Below, one piece after another: positions 18,401 to 25,638 of a DNA stretch of 64,000 nt. The stretch spans positions 1 to 64,000 of the forward strand of contig NZ_JAWMTI010000011.1 of NCBI RefSeq assembly GCF_036959255.1, given 5' to 3'. The stretch's first letter is position 1. Each line of letters begins with the position of its first letter. Made by a program: the position numbers and the translations under genes. This DNA comes from Olivibacter sp036959255 (GTDB lineage Bacteria; Bacteroidota; Bacteroidia; Sphingobacteriales; Sphingobacteriaceae). Below the pieces are notes generated by a model. It made no database searches, was not told the DNA's origin, and worked only from the letters and a program-made list of their open reading frames with translations.

Positions 18401-19024
18401 AATTAGTTTATCCGATTTGATGATGCACACTTCATGCTTCACATTAAATTCATCGAATACTACTTTATAGTTCCGAAAGCCTGTTATCTTTTCAAAGAAC
18501 TGAGCGGCACTTTCCCAATAGTTGTCAAAAGATTTATAATCAAACCGATGGTTCTCCAAGGCACTATCATAACTGTCCATCGTGCTGAGAATGGGCCAGA
18601 TACCTGACGCTATTGAAATAGGTTCTAAAAAGCTTCGGCATATCCAGGGCTTGCGCAAGGATTCGTCTACAATGATAGTTCCTCCATGGGTTAACTTAAC
18701 CTCTATCCAGAAAGGGAAGTTCTTTTTTATTTCACCTTTATTCTTTCCATGCGCTACTTTAGTTGATATATAAAATGGAGAGATGAGTATGTTGATTGCA
18801 GGTTGGTACCGGTTCTGATCTTTTTTCTCTTTTGTATCGTCCTTTTCATTTGGGGCATAGTTCCTGGCATAAAAGGATTTTAGATTTTCATTCGAAAGGT
18901 CAGATTTTGAACCAAGGAAATAACCTTGTTTTTCACAGGTATCCGGTGATATATCGGAAAGCTCCCTATCTGCCAAGCTGTTTCTATAATATTTTAGCCA
19001 ATTGCCAATAAGCGTATTCTTCAT
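15467..19024 (-). CDS. SF1 helicase fused to a PLD nuclease domain; Mokosh type II-like defence protein
   Basis: The 1185-aa protein has an N-terminal region of unknown fold (1-260), then a superfamily 1 helicase of the Upf1/Dna2 (COG1112) kind. Walker A is NGPPGTGKTTLLQ near residue 288, Walker B is DILIVDEAGQVSPE near 709, motif III-like VVGDVYQIEPV follows, and the helicase C-terminal motif is VGTVHALQGAEKTIIIFSST near 935. A charged coiled-coil insertion lies between the two halves. The C-terminus is a PLD-type phosphodiesterase domain with HNKALAIDD (HxKxxxxD, near 1123) and EGSFNWLSAVRD. A single protein combining an RNA-helicase-like SF1 motor and PLD matches the described Mokosh type II (MkoC) architecture. 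It stands alone beside an IS element in accessory DNA, as defence genes often do. Motifs are intact; activity is inferred. Confidence 0.8.
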   Translation of the reverse strand: MKNTLIGNWLKYYRNSLADRELSDISPDTCEKQGYFLGSKSDLSNENLKSFYARNYAPNEKDDTKEKKDQNRYQPAINILISPFYISTKVAHGKNKGEIKKNFPFWIEVKLTHGGTIIVDESLRKPWICRSFLEPISIASGIWPILSTMDSYDSALENHRFDYKSFDNYWESAAQFFEKITGFRNYKVVFDEFNVKHEVCIIKSDKLISAQNILNTYADLQKSGAFPLLLSRILDFTPKSTRKIPADNLLFAEPGHYGQFNNQFPLSNSQRKSLLVYEQQTNGNILAVNGPPGTGKTTLLQSILANELVKSVLNGARPPRLVASSTNNQAITNILDSFGNMDGNLPRWIPELSSLGTYMISTDQNKQNDALKKGYQLLFKQKFDLAGHYFDHHLEPDIHHIEKYYISCFRKFADIDNRHDLKAITDYLKKNIVDNSDYIDHFLSLIKEIHDAEKQYCKLSSLADFTEETALIKRKLNELENRKGTLKKFKTELGIFLKSIRLVHLFSFIPYFKKKLHRKLSFFLIDAPFEELKNIKTIEETEDTFITLYQRIEEEIAKAKQEITKRQEIYNYLYKLKCQSDEYSGRLETLWQNYLQQLDEKRRCIIQKEFNDLDAIEQFNCILDVSLRYDSFVCAVHYWEGKWIMEQKGPKLKANNGKPARENLFSRMSYLTPLFISTFHSLPNFASYSMRINEQWVSKPLYELFDILIVDEAGQVSPEVGVPAFSLAKKAIVVGDVYQIEPVWNVRNDNIDKGNLKEANLLLQYSFDHLKEKGVLCSSGNLMFLAQHASDYSQVDGFNGTLLTEHRRCVNELIAFSNDFVYNNTLRPMVGSSKGVSYESEESSIFIPPLAYIHIAGDSTNHFSGSLQNKQEAEAIAKWIARYGDIITTSINKEKPSDEHKNIEDCLAIVTPFSAQKTEIKKALKKYNVSVKITVGTVHALQGAEKTIIIFSSTYGKNHNGNLFFDNGPNMLNVALTRAKQHFIVMGNMRLFNPTNTMKPSGALAHYLFSSAKNELSSSFLYDDVTIQSEYRVNTIEKHRACLKRAFEQAQRRIVIVSPYISQLAIEADDIIDKITKLAESIEILVYTDKFLDQPNGQLKENARKGRQALEDVGVTLKILNGIHNKALAIDDYELIEGSFNWLSAVRDRTNQYYRHEVSQIIREEEALIQIKQLLEELKAIEEKG

Positions 19025-19450
19025 TAATATTATAACCGGTATATTATATTTAATATGATAAGTTTATCTCAGCCTTAAATTTAAATAAAACTTTAGGAAT
19101 GCAAAAAGAATTTCGGTATACCCACAATAGATACCGAAATGGGTAGATAAATTCATTTTAACTAGACTTCAGTTAATTTAAAATCGGAAAGATCTCCATA
19201 ATTTATCACTCTATCTTTTAGCGGCTTCAAAAATCTTTACGTCCGCTGTAATGGTCGCTATAAAACTTTCACATGTAGAAAAGCGACATTCACATATAGA
19301 ATCCAGCTATTCAAACCAAGTTAGTTGAACAGACCTCTCTAACGTCCGAAATTCGCTATCGGATATCCAGAAAACCCGTGGCCATAGGTAGGGCGTAACC
19401 GAAAACCCGTGATCAGAGTAGGCAATGGTTTAACAATTGATATACAAAAG
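19025..19450. other. Intergenic region between divergent units
   Basis: No gene was recognised here. It must hold the promoters of the minus-strand helicase-PLD gene and the plus-strand peptide gene. A perfect 9-bp inverted repeat (TTTCGGTAT at 19111-19119, ATACCGAAA at 19131-19139) lies about 90 bases upstream of the helicase-PLD start. TTCACATGTAGAA and TTCACATATAGAA form a short direct repeat near 19268 and 19291. GAAAACCCGTG is repeated with a 31-base period at 19370-19380 and 19401-19411. Confidence 0.5.
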
Positions 19451-19579
19451 ATGAAACGTAAAAGTGGAAAATCCCGAATAGGAAAACTCTTCAGCCGGCC
19501 CATTACATTGCTCGCATTGGAGGCTGTTATGCTGGTAGCAGAAACGGAAGATAAATGTATCCCTTATGAGGGACTATAG
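19451..19579 (+). CDS. Small 42-aa peptide gene ahead of an acyltransferase
   Basis: ATG at 19451 to TAG at 19577-19579 encodes a 42-aa peptide. It has a very basic N-terminus (MKRKSGKSRIGKLF), a hydrophobic middle (ITLLALEAVMLVA) and an acidic end with one cysteine (ETEDKCIPYEGL). There is no classical signal peptide cleavage site. A GC-rich stem-loop follows the stop, and an acyltransferase gene starts 52 bases after it. The arrangement resembles a precursor peptide with an attenuator before its modifying enzyme. I do not recognise the sequence as a known family; substrate, signal or pheromone roles are inference. Confidence 0.45.
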   Translation: MKRKSGKSRIGKLFSRPITLLALEAVMLVAETEDKCIPYEGL

Positions 19580-19593
19580 AAATAGTGTTTACC

Positions 19594-19618
19594 GCCCGGC
19601 GGCTTTCGCCCGTCGGGC
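19594..19618 (+). promoter_or_regulatory. GC-rich stem-loop between peptide and acyltransferase genes
   Basis: Arms GCCCGGCGG (19594-19602) and CCGTCGGGC (19610-19618) form a 9-bp stem with one G-T pair and a 7-nt loop. No T run follows, so it is more likely an attenuator, processing or mRNA-stability element than a simple terminator. It lies 14 bases before the acyltransferase ATG at 19632. Confidence 0.55.
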
Positions 19619-19631
19619 TAAATCATTAAAA

Positions 19632-20771
19632 ATGGGGAATACACTTATAAATATAAAAAATCATTCTCTTAACTTTGCTATCAGCCATAAAGGAATTTCT
19701 TTAGAACCTACGAACCCCTTCTGGTACAAATTTCAGGTGGTGAGTGCAAGTTTCCGTAATTTTCTTCCATCGCTGGAATATGGAGAGCATGAGTCAAATT
19801 TCTTTAAACTGTTGACTAACCAGCAGCAAAGCTATTTTGAACAGTCACTCCAAGACGTACCCAAAAACCTTAAAGTCCGCTTTCATGGCTATACTTTGCA
19901 GGACATAAAAGCCAGACCGGGAGTAATTGCTACTTTTCATAGTGGATCTTTCCGGATGATCGGGCATTACTTGGCAAAAAATGATGTCCCATTTGCATTG
20001 GTTGTTTCAAAAAATGGCATGCAAAAAGAAAATGAATTGGTCAATATGAAATATGATAGCCAAAAAATAGAACACCTTGGTTTTAATCTGATCAATGCCA
20101 ACGATAAAAACAGCCTACTGCGAATAAATAGAGAATTAAGGGACGGGAAAAATATTTTGGTTTATGTAGACGGTAATACCGGAACAGGAGACGACCTGAC
20201 GAGCCGTAACCTTATATCCATCCCTTTTCTGAACCAACATGTCAAAGTAAGAGCAGGGGCAGCTTTTATTTCTTACCTGAGCAAATCCCCGATTTATCCG
20301 GTAGTTTCTACACGGCAATGGAAGCGTGTTCCCTGTCTCGATTTTTTTTCTCCGATATTACCGAATAAGGAGCTTAATAGGCAAATATTTATAGAGCAGG
20401 CCGTTTCACGAATCTATAAATATCTTGAGAAGGCTGTCTCCAAAAGGCCCTGGCAATGGGAAACATGGCTGCACTTGCATGCGCATGCGGACATTGTCAA
20501 CCCGATCGCGGAACAGATATCCGAGTCCGTTAACACAGAAAGGAAAAAGAAAAGACTGGTCAGATTCAATGAAGAAGATTATAGCTTTTTCAATATAACC
20601 GGCGAGTATTTTCTTTTCAGGAAAAGAGATTATCAATGTTTCGGTATCGAACGCTGGTTATATAGGCGGCTGGAACAGATTTATAGAAAGGATTATCCTT
20701 TTACAGTCCCTTTATTGCAGCGGAATCACATGAAAGATCTCATAACCAATAGAGTTGTATTAGAAATCTAA
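19632..20771 (+). CDS. LpxL/HtrB-like lysophospholipid acyltransferase family protein
   Basis: The 379-aa protein matches the LpxL/HtrB acyltransferase pattern: VIATFHSGSFRMIGHYLA near residue 100, a mid-domain YVDGNTGTGDD, SIPFLNQHVKVRAGAAFISY, then SKSPIYPVVSTRQW. In canonical members the catalytic motif is HX4(D/E); here it reads H-S-G-S-F-R, with Arg in the acidic position. Lipid A acyltransferases have an N-terminal membrane anchor, but none is obvious here. The frame is open from 19566, but that would overlap the peptide gene and the hairpin, so ATG at 19632 is preferred. It heads a unit with a sensor kinase and response regulator and may acylate a non-lipid-A acceptor, possibly the upstream peptide. 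Confidence 0.7.
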   Translation: MGNTLINIKNHSLNFAISHKGISLEPTNPFWYKFQVVSASFRNFLPSLEYGEHESNFFKLLTNQQQSYFEQSLQDVPKNLKVRFHGYTLQDIKARPGVIATFHSGSFRMIGHYLAKNDVPFALVVSKNGMQKENELVNMKYDSQKIEHLGFNLINANDKNSLLRINRELRDGKNILVYVDGNTGTGDDLTSRNLISIPFLNQHVKVRAGAAFISYLSKSPIYPVVSTRQWKRVPCLDFFSPILPNKELNRQIFIEQAVSRIYKYLEKAVSKRPWQWETWLHLHAHADIVNPIAEQISESVNTERKKKRLVRFNEEDYSFFNITGEYFLFRKRDYQCFGIERWLYRRLEQIYRKDYPFTVPLLQRNHMKDLITNRVVLEI

Positions 20772-20782
20772 GAAAAGAGAAT

Positions 20783-21976
20783 ATGCAATCATTAGATGCG
20801 ATCGCTGCACAGGGAAATAACGTCCTTTGCACACTTTTTTACGGAAAATGGCCTAATTTTTTTATCTTGTGGAATGATGAACCAAAAAATCCGGAAGATA
20901 TGGCCACTTTTTTCCGTAAACACCCCCTGTTATTTAATTTTATCTGTTGGATAATCTATGCTCAGTTTGTGTACATCTACAATCTGCCCAAAATCAGTTA
21001 TGTCGACTACAGTCATATACTTTTTCTCTGCTTATTGTATTCGATTATCTTTTACAGTAATTTCTTTCTTCTTAAATTTATCGAAAGCCGGAAAATAAAT
21101 ATTGGGATCGCTATATTATTGGTAATCTCCACTTTCTTTATACTGGCAGCACTGGGCTATGTGTGCATCTATGGAATATTGCCGCTATTTGGGGCTAAAT
21201 TATATTATGAGGATGTGCCGTTTAAACTGAGCCTGTACCTGCGCAATATACTTTCCCCTTATATCAAATACGCCAGCTATGCCATTATCGTGTATTTTAT
21301 ACTGAAATGGTTTGCCAATCTGGCGTACAAACGCCGGATGGAAAAAGCACATTACGAAATGGAACGGGAAAAGTTCGAATATGAACAGGCATTTTTAAGG
21401 GCACAGGTCAACCCGCACTTTCTGCATAATTCACTAAATTTTATCTATACAGAAGCACTTTCTTTATCCAAATCATTGGCCGAGAGCATCTACCTGCTTT
21501 CCATGATGATGCGTTATTCGTTGGACAATGCGGTGAAAGGCAAACAGCTGGTGCCGGTGCATAAGGAGCTGGAATATCTAGAAATTTACCTCGAAATCAA
21601 CCGGAGACGCTTTGGCAAAGGAAAAAATATTGTATTTGAATTTGAAGGCGATCGCTATCTGCATTCGATTCCGCCTTTATCCTTTATTACGCTTGTGGAA
21701 AATGCTTTCAAATATGGAGACCTATCAGTTCCGCTATATCCCTTGCAGATCAAGATCGTGGTCAATCGGGATAAAATTTATTTCTATAGTTCCAATAAAA
21801 AACGGATCAGCAAAACATTGGATACTTCCGGCAGCCACATTGGTCTGAAAAATGTGGAGCGGAGACTGAGAGGTGCTTTTAAGGACAAGGCCAGACTCAG
21901 GCGTACGGAAGACAATGAGATTTATACAGTTGAGTTATTTATTGATTTTTCCGCTGATACAAATAAACTACCATGA
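20783..21976 (+). CDS. LytS/YehU-type sensor histidine kinase
   Basis: The 397-aa protein has four hydrophobic segments in the N-terminal half (FNFICWIIYAQFVYIYNL, ILFLCLLYSIIFYSNFFLL, IAILLVISTFFILAALGYV, YASYAIIVYFILKWF), a short coiled coil, and then a His_kinase domain with the phosphoacceptor FLRAQVNPHFLHNSLNFIYT near residue 212. The N box is PLSFITLVENAFKYG and the G-box-like part is SGSHIGLKNVERRL. This is the usual Bacteroidota LytS-like architecture. The start at 20783 is 11 bases after the acyltransferase stop; ATG at 20900 (MATFFRKHP) is an alternative. Its stop overlaps the response regulator start (ATGA). Confidence 0.92.
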   Translation: MQSLDAIAAQGNNVLCTLFYGKWPNFFILWNDEPKNPEDMATFFRKHPLLFNFICWIIYAQFVYIYNLPKISYVDYSHILFLCLLYSIIFYSNFFLLKFIESRKINIGIAILLVISTFFILAALGYVCIYGILPLFGAKLYYEDVPFKLSLYLRNILSPYIKYASYAIIVYFILKWFANLAYKRRMEKAHYEMEREKFEYEQAFLRAQVNPHFLHNSLNFIYTEALSLSKSLAESIYLLSMMMRYSLDNAVKGKQLVPVHKELEYLEIYLEINRRRFGKGKNIVFEFEGDRYLHSIPPLSFITLVENAFKYGDLSVPLYPLQIKIVVNRDKIYFYSSNKKRISKTLDTSGSHIGLKNVERRLRGAFKDKARLRRTEDNEIYTVELFIDFSADTNKLP

Positions 21977-22680
21977 TAAACTGTTTCGCAATTGATGATG
22001 AACCTGCCGCACTGGAACAGATTTCACGTTACCTAAGCCAGGTTCCGGACATCCGTTTGATGGGGACCGCCACAAGACCACTCGAAGGTTTAAAAATGAT
22101 CCCGAAACTAAATGTTCATGCAGTTTTTCTTGACATGGAAATGGATGAAATGACGGGTACCGAAGTGATGCGCGAGCTTGACCCTTCGGTTAAAGTGGTC
22201 GTCTGTACTGCTTATACAGAATTTGCAATCGAAAGTATCGAGCTCGATGCAGTGGATTATCTGTTAAAGCCTGTTCAATTCGATCGATTTGCAAAAGCAG
22301 TGGAAAAGCTGAAGGAAAGGATACTGCACAGAACATTGGAATTACCCACAGTAAAAAACGATTACATCTTTGTACAGATCGAACATAAAGGAAAATTAAA
22401 GAAGATAGATTTCAGTGATGTCATTTATGTAGAAGCAAGGGGAAACGATGTGATATTCCACAAACATGATGAATTTGTATTGACTTCCATGCGGATGGAC
22501 GATGTTGAATCCGAACTGCGTCTGACTGACGGTTTTATACGAATCCACCGATCTTATATCATATCTATAAAGATGATTGACCTGATCGATGAAGGTATGG
22601 CTATACTGAAAAATAAAACAGGGCTGATCATCGGAAAAACATATAAGGACTATGTTCTAAAGACGTTGTATCAACACTAA
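21973..22680 (+). CDS. LytTR-family response regulator
   Basis: The 235-aa product has a receiver domain (FAIDDEPAALEQIS acid pocket, phosphoacceptor Asp54 in AVFLDMEMDEMTG, conserved CTAYTEFA and YLLKPVQF) and a C-terminal LytTR DNA-binding domain (DVIYVEARGNDVIFHKHDE, DGFIRIHRSYIISIKMID). It overlaps the kinase stop by four bases (ATGA), so the two are translationally coupled and make a cognate pair. Targets are not visible. Confidence 0.95.
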   Translation: MINCFAIDDEPAALEQISRYLSQVPDIRLMGTATRPLEGLKMIPKLNVHAVFLDMEMDEMTGTEVMRELDPSVKVVVCTAYTEFAIESIELDAVDYLLKPVQFDRFAKAVEKLKERILHRTLELPTVKNDYIFVQIEHKGKLKKIDFSDVIYVEARGNDVIFHKHDEFVLTSMRMDDVESELRLTDGFIRIHRSYIISIKMIDLIDEGMAILKNKTGLIIGKTYKDYVLKTLYQH

Positions 22681-22693
22681 TCACCAACATGAG

Positions 22694-23896
22694 ATGTATG
22701 CCAGATCGAACCGAATTGTGCGCGCCGATGACCTTCATGAACTCATTAATGAGGTATTGATATCAGAAACGTATAAAGAGAGCTTCACGTCTTATAAACG
22801 GGTCATAAAACAATATTTTTTAAGTCTGGAAACAAATATCTCGGCTACAGTCCTCCATGAGCCGTTCAGCAGGTATACATTAATAGGAAAATACCAACTC
22901 AATATAACCGATGTAATGCAGGAGTGGTGGAGGAAACTTGAACAGGAAAAGGAAAGAAGAATAAAGATAGCTTACGGGAATAACTATCGGGCTGCGGTCT
23001 ATTACTATGCACTGAACCAGGGAATCCGGTTTCTGGAAGGCTTATTTCAGCACTATCCCGATTGTTTTCACGAAGACAGACCACTGCCCCCTTTTATACC
23101 CTATTTCAGGTCAACAACCTTTTTGAGGAATGTACGCACATTATTGGGAGAGCTATATAAAAATCGCGTGGATCGACAGCTGATGGTCTCCCTACAAAAC
23201 TACTATTCCGGGTTTTCCGATAAAAGCATGATGAGTTATTTTAAATGGCATCATTGGCATTATGCCATCAGGCTTGCAGCTGAATTGCCTTCACGTCTGT
23301 CTTACTTGAAATATTCGGATCGCTACGAACGGGAGCTGATCGAACAGCTGATAACCCTGAATTTCAATTATGGCCCCTTCTGTCATCTTATCAAAGAAAA
23401 AATGGCAAAGGCTGTGGAAAATCTGGACGATGAATATAAAAAAGAAGAACAATGGCTAATTTACAGAAACCAGTTGGCGCTGATCCCTGAAGTAAAAAAA
23501 CAGGCCGCCGATAACCAGATGCCGTCCATAAGGCAGCAACTTTTAACATACAGTAAACGTAAGCGTAAAGAGCTCCGCAAGCGTCGAAGCTTATGGTCAA
23601 AATTTCCGGTGGGTGCAATTGATCCGGCAACGGGCCGCTACCATTTTCAGGTTTCCCTTACCGAACGGCAGCTACTTTTCTTTTTCCGCGTGCTGTTGGA
23701 AATGAAAATACTTGTGGTGGATACCAAGAAAATGTTATTTGCTTTTATAGCAGACTTTATCGGAACACCCAACAGAGAACACCTGGCGCTGCATAGTTTA
23801 CTGAGTAAGGATACCATTCCCTCTCAACAGGTGATCAATAAAGTAAAACAGATGTTAACCTCAATGTTGAATTACATAAATTCCAAGTATCCCTGA
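22694..23896 (+). CDS. Unknown 400-aa protein downstream of the kinase/regulator pair
   Basis: The gene starts 13 bases after the LytTR stop and is probably in the same operon. The protein is largely helical and charged, with no signal peptide or TM segment. A basic stretch (QLLTYSKRKRKELRKRRSLW) precedes a C-terminal region (FQVSLTERQLLFFFRVLLEM, then FIADFIGTPNREHLALHSLL). That region is loosely reminiscent in spacing of RteC-type proteins, and a true RteC lies 0.7 kb further on. Function unknown; it might be an element-encoded regulator or the output of the two-component system. Confidence 0.7.
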   Translation: MYARSNRIVRADDLHELINEVLISETYKESFTSYKRVIKQYFLSLETNISATVLHEPFSRYTLIGKYQLNITDVMQEWWRKLEQEKERRIKIAYGNNYRAAVYYYALNQGIRFLEGLFQHYPDCFHEDRPLPPFIPYFRSTTFLRNVRTLLGELYKNRVDRQLMVSLQNYYSGFSDKSMMSYFKWHHWHYAIRLAAELPSRLSYLKYSDRYERELIEQLITLNFNYGPFCHLIKEKMAKAVENLDDEYKKEEQWLIYRNQLALIPEVKKQAADNQMPSIRQQLLTYSKRKRKELRKRRSLWSKFPVGAIDPATGRYHFQVSLTERQLLFFFRVLLEMKILVVDTKKMLFAFIADFIGTPNREHLALHSLLSKDTIPSQQVINKVKQMLTSMLNYINSKYP

Positions 23897-24142
23897 TCAA
23901 GGGTTCATCCTATATAGCATCCCAAGCTCTCTCAGGTAAGCCAACAGTTCATCAAACCATTCGTCGTTGATCTTTGGATGTTCTGCAACCTTTTCCAGTC
24001 CGGCATTGAAAATATCTTCTATCGTTAGCCATCCAATTTTGTTGCACGTTTTAATAAAACTAGCGCTTAAGGGGTGCTGGTTCAGGGGAAGTGTCTCCAG
24101 GCCCGTTAATTTTTCCAGTTCCGACATCTTATTCATCGGCAT
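23897..24142 (-). CDS. Small helix-hairpin-helix protein resembling an RNA polymerase alpha C-terminal domain
   Basis: The 81-aa product contains LPLNQHPLSASFIKTCNKIG then WLTIEDIFNAGLEKVAEHP and FDELLAYLRELGM, which fits the helix-hairpin-helix arrangement of alpha-CTD-like small proteins in Bacteroidota mobile elements. Its stop abuts the stop of the 22694 gene. It is divergent from the XRE gene across an operator-like repeat region. The start is uncertain (M1, M3 or M6). Confidence 0.6.
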   Translation of the reverse strand: MPMNKMSELEKLTGLETLPLNQHPLSASFIKTCNKIGWLTIEDIFNAGLEKVAEHPKINDEWFDELLAYLRELGMLYRMNP

Positions 24143-24158
24143 AAAAATAAGAATATTT

Positions 24159-24200
24159 TACTACTTATTAGTAGTATCTAATTAGTAGTAACTTATTAAT
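24159..24200. promoter_or_regulatory. Operator-like repeats in the divergent promoter region
   Basis: A perfect palindrome TACTACT-TATT-AGTAGTA lies at 24159-24176. AGTAGTA recurs 14 bases later at 24184-24190 and a degenerate copy (TTAATGGTA) follows. The repeats lie between the divergent alpha-CTD-like and XRE genes, a natural place for XRE autoregulation. Confidence 0.5.
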
Positions 24201-24238
24201 GGTAACATATAAATATCCTTATGGCTTATTTTGTTTGT

Positions 24239-24484
24239 ATGTCGCAAAAGGAAATATCACCATCGGAAGATGAAGATTTAAGAAAACTGGGAGAAAGGAT
24301 AAAAGCACTCCGGATCAAAGCCGGGTATGCCAATTACGAAAAATTTGCCAATGCCCATGATCTAGCGCGAGCACAATATGGTCGCTATGAGGCAGGCGAA
24401 AACTTACAGTACAAAAGCCTTTTGAAAGTCATGAAAGCACTTAATGTGACACCCAAAGAGTTCTTCAGTGAAGGTTTTGACTAA
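24239..24484 (+). CDS. XRE-family helix-turn-helix regulator
   Basis: The 81-aa protein carries one HTH_3 domain: LRKLGERIKALRIKAGYANY, FANAHDLARAQYGRYEAGEN, and LKVMKALNVTPKEFFSEGF. The frame is open from ATG at 24221, but ATG at 24239 (MSQKEISPSED) fits family starts better. Small XRE proteins of this type commonly control Bacteroidota conjugative elements, and rteC follows on the same strand. Confidence 0.85.
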   Translation: MSQKEISPSEDEDLRKLGERIKALRIKAGYANYEKFANAHDLARAQYGRYEAGENLQYKSLLKVMKALNVTPKEFFSEGFD

Positions 24485-24640
24485 TATTGCACATTTTTTC
24501 TCATTTTTTCACCACCTAATACCTTTAATAGGCCGTAAATAAGCTCTGATATTACACATGTAGCTGTTCCGACACCACCTTCACCACTTTATTTCCATCC
24601 GTAAAACCTGAGTATTTGTAGCGCACCAAAATTTTTGCTT

Positions 24641-25504
24641 ATGATACTCGAAATCGCCAATAATCTTTACCGGCAACTTTCAGATGAGCTGGCAATGATC
24701 GAACAGGAAGAAATAACAGATAAGCTGGAAATTGCCAAAAAATTGCTGACTGCGCGTTCTTATCTCGTTGAACTTAAAAACAGGACTGTAAACTATACCT
24801 TTAGCAGTGAACAGGAAGAAATAGCTTTTTTTAAGACTAAAAAGCCTACGTTTATAAGTCAGGTACTTTATTATTCTGCCAGACAACGGATTGAATTGAC
24901 GAAACCGGAAGGCACGGCCGATCAACTTAAGAAATATTACCGTTATCTCCTCAAAGGGATCGAGAAATTCTATCGCGACAACCGTGAACTTCACAGCTAT
25001 CATCGTTCCGGAGCTGACCACCTCGACCGCCTTCTGTTTATGCGTTCGTCTACAGAACCACCGTCATGGCTCTGTCCGGTACGGATTGACTACGACGAAC
25101 GTTTCTCCACCCCGGCAGATTATCTCATCGGTAAGATTCTTTCCAATGAGCGTATGACCACCTATCTACGGAAGCTGATAGATGGAAAGGACAATGTTAC
25201 CGACATCGAAGCGGGGAACGACATGGTTTGGACCGGAGAAAGCATTAATTTGCTGGAAACTGCCTACGGATGGTACTGTACCGGACAGATCAACAAGGGT
25301 CACGCGGGAATAGGTGAAATTGTCCGTAAGCTGGAAATTCTCTTCAATGTAAAAATCGGACGCCCTTACAGAAGATTTGCCGAAATCAAGCAGCGCAAAA
25401 GGCTCAGTCGTACCAAATATATTGACGAAATGGGTAAAGCTATAATCCAAAAGCTGGATGATGAAGATGCATATCGCCCGGACATCCAAAATAGACGATT
25501 TTAA
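24641..25504 (+). CDS. rteC: RteC family regulator of a conjugative element
   Basis: The 287-aa protein shows the RteC signature: YRYLLKGIEKFYRDNRELHS followed by YHRSGADHLDRLLFMR, FSTPADYLIGKILSNERM, and a C-terminal domain TGESINLLETAYGWYCTGQI then FNVKIGRPYRRFAEIKQRKR. In CTnDOT, RteC controls excision genes. The frame is open from a TTG at 24635, but ATG at 24641 is the likely start. It lies directly upstream of the tra operon leader. No RteA/RteB (NtrC type) genes are nearby. Confidence 0.88.
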   Translation: MILEIANNLYRQLSDELAMIEQEEITDKLEIAKKLLTARSYLVELKNRTVNYTFSSEQEEIAFFKTKKPTFISQVLYYSARQRIELTKPEGTADQLKKYYRYLLKGIEKFYRDNRELHSYHRSGADHLDRLLFMRSSTEPPSWLCPVRIDYDERFSTPADYLIGKILSNERMTTYLRKLIDGKDNVTDIEAGNDMVWTGESINLLETAYGWYCTGQINKGHAGIGEIVRKLEILFNVKIGRPYRRFAEIKQRKRLSRTKYIDEMGKAIIQKLDDEDAYRPDIQNRRF

Positions 25505-25540
25505 ATCAGATTGTCCTTCAGGTGTTTACGCGTTTATTTT

Positions 25541-25553
25541 TGGGTACTACCCA
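25541..25553. promoter_or_regulatory. 13-bp palindrome in the tra operon leader
   Basis: TGGGTA-C-TACCCA is a perfect palindrome about 85 bases before the first tra operon ATG. It could be an operator; no regulator is assigned. Confidence 0.3.
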
Positions 25554-25587
25554 GTAGGTTGTCAAGCAAAAAAACGTAGTCTATCAA

Positions 25588-25635
25588 ACTTTGCTTCGTA
25601 AAAGCTGCATAATGGAGTGCAGCTGAAAGCAAAGT
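25588..25635 (+). promoter_or_regulatory. Nested stem-loop immediately before the tra operon start codon
   Basis: An outer 9-bp stem (ACTTTGCTT at 25588-25596, AAGCAAAGT at 25627-25635) encloses an inner 7-bp stem (AGCTGCA at 25603-25609, TGCAGCT at 25618-25624) with loop TAATGGAG. The structure ends three bases before the ATG at 25639, so it could control translation of the first tra gene. Confidence 0.6.
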
Positions 25636-25638
25636 ATT

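Noticed and set aside
19370..19411. Two copies of GAAAACCCGTG as a CRISPR repeat
   Set aside because: Only two 11-bp copies with a 20-base spacing and no cas genes.
21973..22680. LytTR pair as RteA/RteB
   Set aside because: RteB is an NtrC-type regulator with an AAA domain; this one has a LytTR domain.
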